This document shows positions 15,119 through 25,375 of a stretch of DNA of 64,000 nucleotides, in pieces; within the stretch, counting starts at the first letter, position 1, and every line of letters begins with the position of its first letter. Both the position numbers and the translations under genes were made by a program. Location: positions 1-64,000 of the forward strand of contig CADACW010000003.1 of assembly GCA_902786565.1 (NCBI GenBank), read 5' to 3'. The DNA comes from an uncultured Prevotellaceae bacterium (GTDB taxonomy: Bacteria > Bacteroidota > Bacteroidia > Bacteroidales > Bacteroidaceae). The notes below the pieces were generated by a model. It saw nothing but the letters and a program-made list of their open reading frames with translations, did not search any database and was not told where the DNA came from.

Positions 15119-18100
15119 TTAACGGGTGAGGGAGAACTTCACCGAGATGCCGAAGTCCTGGGTGGTGGTGGGATAGCTGCTGGCCGAGAGCAGGGGCGTG
15201 TTGGTCTGGCGGTCGTAGTAGGCGGTGAGAGTGAGGAAACGGGACAGGGTATAGTCTGCCGCCAGCGAAATCTTCAGGGCTGAATTGCCGCTGCTGGCCG
15301 ACGAGAGGCCGGTGGCAATGTCGCGGGTGATGCTGGCCTGCTTGCGGAAGGAGATGTCGAGGCGGGTGTTCAGGTCGTGGTTCACGCCACTCTTCTTCGC
15401 CTTCTGCGATGACTGCGATGACTGCGAGTCGTCTGAACCCTTCTTGCTGCCCTTCACCTTGCGGCTGGAACCGGAGCCGAAGAGGTTGAAGTTGGTAATC
15501 TTGTAGCCCAGGCCGATGACCCAGTCCTTCGACAGGGCCTCGTTGATCTGCACGCTGGTCATCGAGAGGGTGAGCACTCGCGTGGTCTTATATTCGACCT
15601 TGGCGGTGAGGTTGTTGTTGAACGTCATGTCGATACCCAGCAGGGGCGAGAAGGCCTCGTTGATGCTGACGGTGGAGACGTTGAACCGTGACGATGGCGA
15701 CAGTGTGCCGTCGGCAGCCTGCACATAGCCCCGGTCGCCCATATACTCCACCCAGGAGCTGTAGCTGGCGTAGGAGCCCACGCTGTAGATTGACTTGTAG
15801 GCGTGGTTCAGGTTGAAGCTCTTGAAGTGGTCGCGGAACCAGGGCAGCTTGGCCAGTCCGGCATAGCGGAACGACCAGTTGGGCAGCAGGCGGGTGATGG
15901 CCGGGAAGATGTCGAGCGAGCCGCCGGCGCCCAGCGTGTAGGTGTTGAGGAAGGCAGGCACGAGCACGTCGGCGCTGTAGGGGTCCACCTGGTTGGCCCC
16001 GGCAAAGCGGCCCTCGGTCTGTGTGGGATATTGGGCCTGCACGCGGTCGCGGTAGGCATTGACGCTGGCGCAGAAGCGGTCGAAGGAGTCTGAGTGGTAG
16101 CCGTTGTTGGCGTCGCCCATGCCCTCCAGTGCGGAGCGCAGCGAAATGGTGGTCATGGTGAAGGTGCCGCCATAGGTGGTGGGCATGCCCTGATAGACAA
16201 ACTGGACGGTGCGCGACTGATTGCTGGTGCGGGTGGCGGTGAGGTCGATCTTCAGGTCGCGCACGGGCTCCAGGGTGGCCTTGACCTGCAGGTCTTCGGT
16301 GGCTGTCGACGAGGCCGAGGTGGTGGTGACGGTGCTTGTGTTGTCGGAGTTGGCGCTGGAGAGCAGCCAGCCGTTGTCCATAGCCTTGTTGATATAGCCG
16401 TCGCCGGTGAATCCGAAGGCGAAGTCGAGACCCGGTGCCAGCACGCTGCCGGTGCGCTGTCCGAACATGTCGCCGATGCCGGGCATAAAGCCGGGCAGAG
16501 TCATGCTGCGCTGGTTGCGGTAGGTCACGTTGACATTGCGCAGCATCATCAGGAAGCGTGCCACCTGCTGTGCGGGGTTGTACCACCACTTGTTCTCCAG
16601 CGGCTCCTTGGGTGTGACGCTGAGTTTCAGGGCTATCTCGCCTTCAGCAGCGGTTGCGGGCTGCTTGGCCAGGGCCTTGTCTTTGGCTTTTGTTTTGGCC
16701 TTCTTGCCGCTGATTTTCTCGCCCTTGGCCATATTCTTGGCAGGGGCCAGGCTGTCGGCAGCCAGGCTGTCGGCGGTGGCGTTGGCAGCCAGCAGGCTGT
16801 CGGTGGCCAGACTGTCGGCAGGTGCCGTGCGCCTCTTCTTCGGGGCCTTGGCCTTGGCAGTCTCCTTGGGCAGCCACACCTTGATTTTGTTCTCGTCGAC
16901 CACCTTCCACTTCAGCTGCACGACCTTGCCGTCCTTGTTCTTGGCCGAGATGAGCAGGCGCTTCGACTTCTTGCCGTGCTGCACTTCGAGCACGGTGTCG
17001 GGCCTGAGGGTAATCTCCTTCTGGAAGGTGTTCTTGTTCTTGGGCAGTTCGGCCTTCTCCTTCTGTGCGGCCTTGTCGTCGGGGGCGCCCTTGCCGTCGG
17101 CAGCGGCCTTGGCCTGTGCCTGCTCCTTGGCTTTCTTCTCCTGCTTTTTCTTCTTGTCGTCCTTGGTGTTCTTGGCGGTCTGCTGCTTTTTGAACCGCTC
17201 GTTGGTCTTCTTCAGGAAGGGTATGTGGTTGTAGAGCGTCTCCAGGTTGAGCGCGCCGTTGATGTTGAGGTTGCGGTTGTTGGAGATGGTGTTGCCGAGC
17301 GAGGTGCCGTCTTCCAGCTCGGTGCCTCGCATCCAGGAGTAGGACGATGAGTAGGTGGCGTCGGCCTTCAGCCAGTCGAAGATGGGCAGCTTGTCGAGGG
17401 GCACCTGATAGCTGGCGGTGAACGACTGCCGGTAGTCCAGCGGTGTGCCCCAGTGCTTGAGGCTGGTCCACACTGAGTCTTTCCAGGCCGTGTACCGGTC
17501 GGGATAGAGGTCTTTGTTGACAGGGGTGTAGGGCTCCTCAATCTCGGCGTGGGTGGCGCTCTGGAAGTTCATGTGCAGGTTCTTGGTGAAGTCCCAGCGC
17601 AGGGAGAACTCGCGGTTCCAGAGGAACTGCTCTGAGAAGGTGAGGGGCAGGTTGGGGTCTTCGGTGTTCTCCAGGTCGCGGCTCTGCAGCTCGTAGTAGG
17701 AGCGGTGCCACTCTGAGTTGAACGAGATGTTCTGCGGCAGATAGTTGATGCCGATGGCCTTGGGGAACTGGCTCCACTTGCTGTTGCCGCCCTTCGACGA
17801 CTGCGACTTCTGGCCTCGCTGTGCGTTCTGCCCCTTCGGTGCATTCTGGTTTTTCTGCGTCTTGTTGAAGGGCTCCCAGGTCTTGTAGACGGGCGAGTAG
17901 CTGTAGTTGAGCGAGCCTTTCCACTCGTCGCGGTTTTCGTAGACCGTGGTCTCGCCTGAGTTGTGGCTGTGGGAATGGCTGTAGGTGAACGAGAAGTTGG
18001 CGGGGTCGATGGGCAGCGGGTGCTTCTTGTTCTTGATGTCCACGCGGATGTTTGAGAGCGAGAAGTTGCTGGTGATGCGCTTGGTCACGGCTATCGACTC

Positions 18101-21100
18101 GATGCTGTCGCGCTCGCGCTGGTCGGCGGCGCTCTCCAGGGCGTCGTCCAGCCTCATGTCGGTGTCCAACGGATTGTACTTGGGAGAGGTGATCTGCTTG
18201 GTGTACGAGTAGTAGAGCGGAGCGCTGACCTTGGCCTTGTCGGGGAAGAACTTGCCCAGCTCCACGTTGGCCGTGATGCTGTAACTCTTCTCGGTGTCGG
18301 TGCGGCGCTGCATCACGCCCTCCTCCAGCCCGCCGAAGCCATCGCTCAAGTAGCGGCCGGAGACGTCGAGACGGCCCACGTCGCTCAGCTGCACGTTCAG
18401 GGCGCCGCTGGCGGCCCATCCGCCCTCGGTGACGGCATCCTTCAGTCGCAGCTCGTTGACCCACACCTCGCCGCTCTTGAGTGTGTTCGAGAGGTTGCGC
18501 ACACCGATGATCATGGTCTTCACGTCGCCAATCGAGGGGTTGCCCACAATGCTGATCTTGTTGTTGGGCTTGGCGGGGTCGTAGTCGCTGAACACCTGGT
18601 TGTAGCTGGCGGTGCCCTCGGCGCGGGCAATGTTGCGCTGCTTCTTCAGCTGGGTGAAGATGTCGAGGTCGATGTCGAGCATATTTTCCCCAGGCCACAC
18701 CTTCGGGCGGTCGCTGGGCACATTCCAGCGGTAGTGGCCCTCGGGGGTGAGACGCAGGGGGATGAGATACTCGTAGTAGTTGTTCTTGTAGTCGCTGCCC
18801 AGACGGATGAAGACAGCCAACTGGTTGTCTTCCAGCTGGGTGCTGTTGGGCACGAGGTTGTTGGCGTGGACAAACATCTGCAGCCGCTTGTACTGGCGGA
18901 GGTCGATGTTGATGTTCTTATAGACGGCCTTCGACTCGTTCTGGCTCAGATTCTTCACCACCAGGCAAAGGGCCTGCTCGTTGTTCTCGGTGAGCTGTGG
19001 CTGGTTGGGGTCGGTCACACGCGAGATGCCCGGCGGCAGCACGTAGGCCACGGGCTGGCGCTCGGTGTTCTCCTCGACGTTGACGGCGCTCATCTCCAGG
19101 GTGCCCGTCTCGGCGCCGGCGCTGGTCTGCAGGTTCTGCTTGTACTGGCGCCATGTGCCGCGCACCAGGTCGAGCGAGCCGAAACGCAGCACGATGTCCT
19201 CTTCGAATCCGGTCAGGAACATACGCATGAAGCGGATGGAGGTGAAGTCGTTGATGGAGCCTTCGCGCTTCTGGTAGGCCGTGAGGGGGATGCGGTACTG
19301 ATACCAGCGCACGGTGATGCTGTCGCCATTGCGCAGCTTGGCCGTATAGTCGCGGTGGTCCACGATATAGCTGCTTTCCGACTTCTGCCCGCGGTTGTAG
19401 GCCTGCAGCTCGTCGTCGCTGATGGGTATGCGGTACTGGTAGTAGCGCTCATACTCGTTCAGGGTGTAGTCCTGGTTCAGGTCTTCCACGTCGGGGCCGG
19501 TCTTGTAGCTGCTGTCGTAGCTCTCGCTCTGGTTCTCGCTTGAGGGCGAGTTGCCCTGCGGGTTGTTGATGCGCTTGTAGCGGTCCATGATGCTCTTCTG
19601 CTCGGCATCGAAGTCGCTGCCGCGAAAGTAGTGGTAGTCGTCGCCGGCGGGGTCCTGCCGCCAGGCGGCAAGCAGCGAGTCGTTCTGCACAATCGAGCCC
19701 ACGGCGTTCAGCCACTCGGCGTAGGCTCCAAAGGTACGCTCGTCTTCATCGGTCAGACCGTTCAGGCCCACGTCCTGCTGCTGGCGCGCACCGTCGGTGT
19801 TGGCAAAGGCATACTCCTGCTGCTGGGGCTTGATGGGGATGCGGCCCCAGGGCGACTCGTCGAAACGCGAAGTGCCGTCGACGGGCATGGCGCTCTCGTC
19901 GAACTTCTTGCCGTCGCGCAGCACGTCTTCCGACACCTCGCCCAGGTTGATGTAGAGTTCGCCGGAGTGGCGGCTGGCAGTGCCATCCTTGCGGGTGTAG
20001 ATGAAGGGGTCGAGCATCCAGAACTCCACATACTCGATGTTGGCCTGCTCAAAGTCGGTGGTCTCCAGGCGCCGCATCATGCCGCCCCACTTCTGGGCGG
20101 GGTTCATCAGCGTGCCGTCGGGGTTGAACTGCGTGGTCAGGTTGTAGGGGCCGCGCTCCTTGGGGTAGTAGGCCAGGTTGAGCACGGGCAGCGTCGAGGT
20201 GACACCGCTGTAAGATGACTGGTCGCGGTTGGGGAAGAGCTCGCGCACGTAGACCTCGCGCACATAGTGGTTGGACAGCTGCTCCAGGTCGCTCTTGATG
20301 TGGCTGGGGGTCAGACTGCTGCTGCGGCGGGTGAAGATGGGGTCTACGGTGTACCAGGCCAGCAGGGCGCGGTCGTAGCCGCTGCTGACGCTGGTCTTGT
20401 CGCCGCTGTTGGGGAACATCGGCGGCACGCTGGACAGCACCCAGGCCTTGGGGTCGGAGACGTCGTAGAGGTCCTTGGCGCTCTCGAAGTCGTCGAGATA
20501 CGAGGCATTGTCCTGCGTGCCGCTGGCCTTGCCGGCAATGAGGTGGGCAAACTCGCCGGTGAGCGAGATGCTCGACGGCTGGGTGCAGTGCAGCAGGGGC
20601 AGCTTGTCCAGCACGTTGGTGAGCCACTGGCTCTGCTGCTTCCAGTTCAGGTTCAGGCCCCAGATGGTGTTGTTCAGCGGCTCCTCGCCCATGTTCACCT
20701 TGGTGGTGAGGGCCTGCTCGGACAGGTGCATGAAGGTACCGCCGAGAGTGAAGTTCTTGGTGAAGTCGTACTCCCAGTTCACGCCCAGCATGGTCTTGCG
20801 CTGCATGCCGTAGTTGGTGTTGTCCTCGTAAGAGACGGTCACGCCCTGCTGCGAGTCGAGGATGCTCTGGTTCAGGATGGTCACCTCGCCGGCCGAATAG
20901 TCGACGCTGTAGTCGCTGCCCTCCTGCAGCTCTACGCCGCCGGCCACCACCTTCACCGAGCCGCGGGGCACGTTGTAGGCACCCAGCGAATAGACAGAGC
21001 CGCTGCGGCCCTTGAACTGGCCGGTCATGATGTACTTGTTTTTCTCGGCGTTCTGCTTGGCCACCGTCTTGGTCGAGTCGTACAGCTGGTCAAAGCAGTA

Positions 21101-23092
21101 GACGTCGGCCAGATGGCCCATGCCCTTGCCCTCTAAATAGTTGCGCAGATAGTCGCCGAAAGGCTCAGCCGAGGGCAGGAAGATGCGACCGTTGGACACG
21201 GTGTAGCCGTTGACAAAGTCGAACTGTCCGTTGCTGTGGTTCTTGTTGTTGGCGTCCAGACGGTCCAGGTTCATCACCTTGAGCAGGGTGGTCTGCTTCA
21301 GCGCCTCAACGGGCAGATAGGTCAGATAGGTGCCGGTGGTGTCGCTCTGGTATTTGATGTCGAGCCTGAACTTTTCCTTCTCAACGCTGGTGGCCAGATA
21401 GTAGACGTTCTTCATCATCAGGTCCCAGTTGCCTTGCTGCGGGTTGTTCGATGTGTTCTTCAGTGCCTTGACAAACAGGCAGCGGTTGGCCTGCGTCACG
21501 TCGGTCGAAAACTCGCCCACCTGATAGGTCTGGCCGCCGTAGGTGTACTCGAAGGCCACGGCCAGCACCTGGTCGGTCTGCAGGCCGGTCTTCAGCGAGA
21601 TGTAGCCCAGGGCGTTGTTCACCGTGTATTCGCTGGAGTTGAGCAGCCTTGCGGCCGAGAGCTTCTCGTAGTCCACGCCGCCAGCCAGCTTGTCGTAGGT
21701 CTCCAGTTTGGCCGTCACGCTCTCCATCGACCGCGAGGCGGTGTCGATGTGCGCCACCAGCGAGGAGTACTCCGTGTTGGCCAGGTTGCTGGGCACGTTC
21801 ATGCCAGTGGTCTTCCAGAAGGGGTTCTTCACCTTCTGGTTCTCGCCCAGGTCACTGAAGGCCACAATGTTACGGGTGTTCGACGTACTGTTGGTCTTGT
21901 TGGTCACCCACACCTCAATGCGGTTTATCTGTATGCCCGTGGTCACGTTGGGCAGGGTGCTCATCGCCCGGTCGTAAATCTGGCGGAAGAAATGGGAGAG
22001 GAAGAAGTGGCGGTTCTCCTCATAGTCGGCGGCATTCAGCTCGAAGGCCGTGGTCTGGGCACCGTCGTGCGACGAGACGCTCTTCGATGTCGACTTCTTT
22101 TGCGATATCACCGTCTGCAGCTTCAGCTTGCCAAACTGCCAGTCGGTGCGTATGCCAAAAAGGCTGCTGGCGCCGTGGACCAGCGAGTTGTTCGAGGGGA
22201 AGGTCACGTTGCCGGCCTCCACCAGCTTGATCATCTCGTCCTCCTTGCCGTCGTATTTCAGCTTCAGGTTCTTCGTGTCGAAGTCGAAGGTGGCGTCGGT
22301 GTTGTAGTTCAGGTTCATGTTCACCTTGTCGCCCACTTTTCCGTTCACCGAGAGGTTGATTTTTTCGTCGAAGTCAAAACTCGTGGTCTTCCTGTTGCGG
22401 ATGGGCAGCGAGGGGTTGTCAATGTTCTTCAGCGTGGCGCCCACCTTCAGCTCGGCGTTGCCCTGCGTCTTCACACGCACACCGCCAGGGCCGAAAATCT
22501 TCTCGGCAGGGCCCAGGTCGAACTGCATATCAGAGAAGTCGAACTTATTCTCGCCCTTCGTCTTTACGTTTTCGGCATCCTTCTGGCGGAAGAACTGGTA
22601 GCGGGCGCGGCGCTCACTCCATTTCATATACTCTTCGGGCGACATCACGATGGGGGCATTCAGATAGCCCTCGCCCATCTTCGAACCGAGGTAGTAGACA
22701 CCCAGCGAGTCGTCGTAGACGGCCTCCTGCTTGATGTTCTCAGGCATCTTCAGGTCCAGGGCGCTGGAGTCAAGGTCGTGAATGAGCACCGGGGCCGTGG
22801 GCTGGATGCGCCAGCGGGCGTTCAGCAGCGAGTCGGGTATGGTCTCGTCGACCACGGTAAGGGCCTTGGGCTGTGCTTTCGGGGCGGGGCGCTTCACCTT
22901 CGACGAGTCGGCCGGAGCGCCACCATCCTGACGGGCAGCGCCACCACGGGCAGCACCCGCCGCACCACCAGCGCGGCGAGCACCGCCACCACGCTGCTGG
23001 CTGCCGCCCCGACGTGTCGTGTCGTCTTGTGGGGGCATTGCCAGGGCGGTGAGGCCAAGCATCAATATAAATATGTACGCGAAGCGTTTCAT
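15119..23092 (-). CDS. sprA: SprA/Sov, type IX secretion outer-membrane translocon
   Basis: A 2657-residue protein with signal peptide (MKRFAYIFILMLGLTALA). A low-complexity Arg/Gly/Ala stretch (about residues 25-75) precedes the conserved SprA N-domain (MSPEEYMKWSERRARYQFFR, MQFDLGPAEKIFGPGGVRV), and both SprA-type repeats contain LKNIDNPSLPIRNR-like and VNELRLKD-like segments. The rest is a giant beta-barrel ending in an aromatic-rich strand (FGISVKFSLTR). SprA is the channel through which proteins with T9SS signals cross the outer membrane, so this strain exports cargo by T9SS. A Lys/Ala-rich segment at about residues 1960-2150 (KDDKKKKQEKKAKEQAQAKA, repeated ADSLATDSL) looks like an insertion and may explain the large size. 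Monocistronic. Confidence 0.95.
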   Translation of the reverse strand: MKRFAYIFILMLGLTALAMPPQDDTTRRGGSQQRGGGARRAGGAAGAARGGAARQDGGAPADSSKVKRPAPKAQPKALTVVDETIPDSLLNARWRIQPTAPVLIHDLDSSALDLKMPENIKQEAVYDDSLGVYYLGSKMGEGYLNAPIVMSPEEYMKWSERRARYQFFRQKDAENVKTKGENKFDFSDMQFDLGPAEKIFGPGGVRVKTQGNAELKVGATLKNIDNPSLPIRNRKTTSFDFDEKINLSVNGKVGDKVNMNLNYNTDATFDFDTKNLKLKYDGKEDEMIKLVEAGNVTFPSNNSLVHGASSLFGIRTDWQFGKLKLQTVISQKKSTSKSVSSHDGAQTTAFELNAADYEENRHFFLSHFFRQIYDRAMSTLPNVTTGIQINRIEVWVTNKTNSTSNTRNIVAFSDLGENQKVKNPFWKTTGMNVPSNLANTEYSSLVAHIDTASRSMESVTAKLETYDKLAGGVDYEKLSAARLLNSSEYTVNNALGYISLKTGLQTDQVLAVAFEYTYGGQTYQVGEFSTDVTQANRCLFVKALKNTSNNPQQGNWDLMMKNVYYLATSVEKEKFRLDIKYQSDTTGTYLTYLPVEALKQTTLLKVMNLDRLDANNKNHSNGQFDFVNGYTVSNGRIFLPSAEPFGDYLRNYLEGKGMGHLADVYCFDQLYDSTKTVAKQNAEKNKYIMTGQFKGRSGSVYSLGAYNVPRGSVKVVAGGVELQEGSDYSVDYSAGEVTILNQSILDSQQGVTVSYEDNTNYGMQRKTMLGVNWEYDFTKNFTLGGTFMHLSEQALTTKVNMGEEPLNNTIWGLNLNWKQQSQWLTNVLDKLPLLHCTQPSSISLTGEFAHLIAGKASGTQDNASYLDDFESAKDLYDVSDPKAWVLSSVPPMFPNSGDKTSVSSGYDRALLAWYTVDPIFTRRSSSLTPSHIKSDLEQLSNHYVREVYVRELFPNRDQSSYSGVTSTLPVLNLAYYPKERGPYNLTTQFNPDGTLMNPAQKWGGMMRRLETTDFEQANIEYVEFWMLDPFIYTRKDGTASRHSGELYINLGEVSEDVLRDGKKFDESAMPVDGTSRFDESPWGRIPIKPQQQEYAFANTDGARQQQDVGLNGLTDEDERTFGAYAEWLNAVGSIVQNDSLLAAWRQDPAGDDYHYFRGSDFDAEQKSIMDRYKRINNPQGNSPSSENQSESYDSSYKTGPDVEDLNQDYTLNEYERYYQYRIPISDDELQAYNRGQKSESSYIVDHRDYTAKLRNGDSITVRWYQYRIPLTAYQKREGSINDFTSIRFMRMFLTGFEEDIVLRFGSLDLVRGTWRQYKQNLQTSAGAETGTLEMSAVNVEENTERQPVAYVLPPGISRVTDPNQPQLTENNEQALCLVVKNLSQNESKAVYKNINIDLRQYKRLQMFVHANNLVPNSTQLEDNQLAVFIRLGSDYKNNYYEYLIPLRLTPEGHYRWNVPSDRPKVWPGENMLDIDLDIFTQLKKQRNIARAEGTASYNQVFSDYDPAKPNNKISIVGNPSIGDVKTMIIGVRNLSNTLKSGEVWVNELRLKDAVTEGGWAASGALNVQLSDVGRLDVSGRYLSDGFGGLEEGVMQRRTDTEKSYSITANVELGKFFPDKAKVSAPLYYSYTKQITSPKYNPLDTDMRLDDALESAADQRERDSIESIAVTKRITSNFSLSNIRVDIKNKKHPLPIDPANFSFTYSHSHSHNSGETTVYENRDEWKGSLNYSYSPVYKTWEPFNKTQKNQNAPKGQNAQRGQKSQSSKGGNSKWSQFPKAIGINYLPQNISFNSEWHRSYYELQSRDLENTEDPNLPLTFSEQFLWNREFSLRWDFTKNLHMNFQSATHAEIEEPYTPVNKDLYPDRYTAWKDSVWTSLKHWGTPLDYRQSFTASYQVPLDKLPIFDWLKADATYSSSYSWMRGTELEDGTSLGNTISNNRNLNINGALNLETLYNHIPFLKKTNERFKKQQTAKNTKDDKKKKQEKKAKEQAQAKAAADGKGAPDDKAAQKEKAELPKNKNTFQKEITLRPDTVLEVQHGKKSKRLLISAKNKDGKVVQLKWKVVDENKIKVWLPKETAKAKAPKKRRTAPADSLATDSLLAANATADSLAADSLAPAKNMAKGEKISGKKAKTKAKDKALAKQPATAAEGEIALKLSVTPKEPLENKWWYNPAQQVARFLMMLRNVNVTYRNQRSMTLPGFMPGIGDMFGQRTGSVLAPGLDFAFGFTGDGYINKAMDNGWLLSSANSDNTSTVTTTSASSTATEDLQVKATLEPVRDLKIDLTATRTSNQSRTVQFVYQGMPTTYGGTFTMTTISLRSALEGMGDANNGYHSDSFDRFCASVNAYRDRVQAQYPTQTEGRFAGANQVDPYSADVLVPAFLNTYTLGAGGSLDIFPAITRLLPNWSFRYAGLAKLPWFRDHFKSFNLNHAYKSIYSVGSYASYSSWVEYMGDRGYVQAADGTLSPSSRFNVSTVSINEAFSPLLGIDMTFNNNLTAKVEYKTTRVLTLSMTSVQINEALSKDWVIGLGYKITNFNLFGSGSSRKVKGSKKGSDDSQSSQSSQKAKKSGVNHDLNTRLDISFRKQASITRDIATGLSSASSGNSALKISLAADYTLSRFLTLTAYYDRQTNTPLLSASSYPTTTQDFGISVKFSLTR

Positions 23093-23290
23093 TTTTTACA
23101 CCAATATAATTAACGCGCCATCGCCCCCTTTTATTGCACATCCCCCTCTTTTTACGCAGAATCGTCTGGTAGTCTGCTGAATCATCCTTGCTCCTCACTT
23201 TTCCCCACAGAGCAAAAGAAAGTGGCGGAAAACTTTGGCCGTCTCAGCTTTTATGCCTATCTTTGCCCCACGAAACCAAGGGTTAGAGCC

Positions 23291-24268
23291 ATGACTGTAA
23301 AGGAAGTTTTTGAACTGCGCAAGCAGGGACGGATAGAAGAGGCTTACGAGGCCATAAGGCCCATGTATGCCGTGCATCAGGGCAAGTACACTACGCTCTG
23401 CATGTTCTGGACGGCGAGTGACATTCTGAAGAAACGCTTACAGGAGAAGCGCATCCAGGAGGCAGAGGGAATCTTCAAAGCCCTTGTGCGCCTACAGCCC
23501 AACATTGACGACAAGGACGGGAAGGCGCAGACGGCCATGATGCACCACGCACTAAGGCTCAGCGAGGAGTCTGCCGCCTTCAGTATGCTCGAATTCGTAG
23601 AGTCGCTGCCCGTGGAGGCCCTTACTGATGCCGACTGGCAGGGCGGCAGGAGCCAGGATGGCAAGCACCCGCTGCCCTCCACCGCCCAGCGGCTGCTCAC
23701 CCGTGCTTTCCACGAGATACAGGAGCAGAAGTATGGCGACTACATCACCCGAAAAGCGCCATTACCCCACGACCAAGTGTTGGCCAATGCGCTGAAGGTG
23801 ATGCCCCTGCTGCAGGAGGCTATGCGCCGCAATCCACGCGACAAGCACAACCAGCGCTATATGGCCGTTGTCTATACCATTATGGGCGAGCGTGAGAAGG
23901 CGGCCGCCATCTACCGCACGCTGCTCGCCCGTCATCACGACAGTTATCTCTATGCCGAGCTGGCCGACCTTACTGATGCGCCAGGGCCACGCGCCGCCCT
24001 GCTCTGCATGGCCATCATGAACCAGCGGCAGGAGAAATTCCGCACCAGCTACCGACTGGCCCTCGCCCGCATGCTGGCCGACAACCCGAAGTCCACCCAC
24101 CTTGCCGCCCACGAGCTGCAGAAGTGCATCGCCACGCGCAAGGCCCTCGGCCACCCCATCACCCGCGAGCTGGAGCAGCTCTCAGCAACGCTCCAGGCCG
24201 TCACCCCCTCCCCCGACACCCAGCAGCAAGACTTCTACAGGCGTATGGCCGCAAAATATCCCGTCTGA
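23291..24268 (+). CDS. TPR-like helical protein, function unknown
   Basis: The ATG at 23,291 (MTVKEVFELRKQGRIEEAYE) gives a 325-residue cytosolic protein; the longer frame from 23,222 lacks a sensible N-terminus. It consists of helical hairpins with a TPR pattern: RKQGRIEEAYEAIRPMY at the start, and KHNQRYMAVVYTIMGEREKA ... YRTLLARHHDSYLYAELADL in the second half. No catalytic residues are evident. TPR proteins usually bind partners. It is divergent from sprA and starts 199 bp upstream of sprA's own start codon. Confidence 0.8.
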   Translation: MTVKEVFELRKQGRIEEAYEAIRPMYAVHQGKYTTLCMFWTASDILKKRLQEKRIQEAEGIFKALVRLQPNIDDKDGKAQTAMMHHALRLSEESAAFSMLEFVESLPVEALTDADWQGGRSQDGKHPLPSTAQRLLTRAFHEIQEQKYGDYITRKAPLPHDQVLANALKVMPLLQEAMRRNPRDKHNQRYMAVVYTIMGEREKAAAIYRTLLARHHDSYLYAELADLTDAPGPRAALLCMAIMNQRQEKFRTSYRLALARMLADNPKSTHLAAHELQKCIATRKALGHPITRELEQLSATLQAVTPSPDTQQQDFYRRMAAKYPV

Positions 24269-24399
24269 CCTCTACAAACTCGAAAAAAAACTTGCAGAGC
24301 CGGCAGCTGCTGGAGGATAACTCGTAGGAGGAGCAGAAGAAGCGCAATAACTTTGAGACGACCATCTTCCACTACTGCTTTGCCACATTTTCAAATGGA

Positions 24400-25239
24400 C
24401 TATTCGTTTATATCGTCCATATCATAAACAAGACTCTTAATAGAATCCTCCAAATTGGGGAAGAACTTATAGCCAGTTACTCTTTCGACCTGTCTAATAG
24501 AGTTTACATAGAAGTCTTTCTTCCTATTCCCATCGGTATTCCTGCAAATAAATCCTATTCCTTTGGGATTAGAAGGCTTTGGGCATAAAACAACCTTGAA
24601 AAATGCTTCAGGCACAGGAACCTGATGAGGCCCAATCTTATCGTGCTCCTGACTTTTGAAGAATATCGGGCCACATACAATATAAATATTCTCATATTGC
24701 TTTGCCCATTTCCTGCAAGCCATTTCAATCTCTTTCCAATCCCCACGATTCAGATTTGGATTCTGTGGACATATGTTTGATAAGAGGAACGTTTCATCTC
24801 TCCCTTCATCATCCCAATTACAATCACCACCAGGACACATGTGGCCTCTGTCATACCCTGATGATGTATAGTCATCCAATGTCGAGCGAATCTCTGATGG
24901 CAGTTCTGTATCTTCTCTATATTCGTTCCACACACCATCTTTGCGTTTCATCACATGCTCTCCCACAAGCTGCCACATCACCCAATTGGGCTGACGGGTA
25001 TATTTGTTATATGACACAGAGTAGCTGTATCTTTCTAGTAACAGACTTGGGATGGTATCTGATATAACGGGGAAACCTATGATTGATAAGTTGCTCCATG
25101 GCTCTCTATGTCGTCTTTCTATTACATATTCTGAATCATCCACCACAACATACGTATCTACCTTTTTAGATGAACACATACTGCATGATTGGAAAGATAC
25201 CAAGAACAGTATAGCAAGATATTTGACCCTATACCCCAT
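24400..25239 (-). CDS. Lipoprotein DNA/RNA non-specific endonuclease
   Basis: A 279-residue nuclease of the EndA/NUC1 (beta-beta-alpha metal) superfamily. A signal peptide ends in a lipobox (VSFQSC, Cys19), so it is anchored outside the inner membrane. The catalytic motif is YDRGHMCP (Asp130-Arg-Gly-His133), with His as general base; the Mg-binding region is SNICPQNPNLNRGDWKEIE. Sugar-non-specific cleavage of DNA and RNA is expected. It is the last gene of the island run, 136 bp after the BACON barrel gene. A role in nutrient scavenging or defence against incoming DNA is possible; the sequence does not decide. Confidence 0.9.
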   Translation of the reverse strand: MGYRVKYLAILFLVSFQSCSMCSSKKVDTYVVVDDSEYVIERRHREPWSNLSIIGFPVISDTIPSLLLERYSYSVSYNKYTRQPNWVMWQLVGEHVMKRKDGVWNEYREDTELPSEIRSTLDDYTSSGYDRGHMCPGGDCNWDDEGRDETFLLSNICPQNPNLNRGDWKEIEMACRKWAKQYENIYIVCGPIFFKSQEHDKIGPHQVPVPEAFFKVVLCPKPSNPKGIGFICRNTDGNRKKDFYVNSIRQVERVTGYKFFPNLEDSIKSLVYDMDDINE

Positions 25240-25348
25240 TTAATACTTTTAAAATTCTACCACCGCGTTTCCCACTATAGAAGGCATCGGCGACTTGACC
25301 AAATACGTCATTAGGAGAAAGATAATCAAAGCTAGAGCTGTGAGTGAA
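25229..25348 (-). pseudogene. 3' remnant of an unidentified gene
   Basis: In the gap between the BACON and nuclease genes, one minus-strand frame is open for 39 codons without a start and ends at TAG 25,229-25,231, overlapping the nuclease start. Its translation (LSPNDVFGQVADAFYSGKRG, then GRILKVLNGV) looks like a genuine protein C-terminus. I do not recognise the family. It suggests a gene was lost or replaced here. Confidence 0.35.
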
Positions 25349-25375
25349 TTACTTGAATTGAGGTGAAATGTTTTT

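Noticed and set aside
16094..23113. Long plus-strand frames opposite sprA (418 and 625 codons)
   Set aside because: SprA is unambiguous on the minus strand. The antisense frames have low-information composition and no starts with promoters.
24269..24399. Short protein-like stretch after the TPR gene
   Set aside because: The open part is under 30 codons, has no start and cannot be told from chance.
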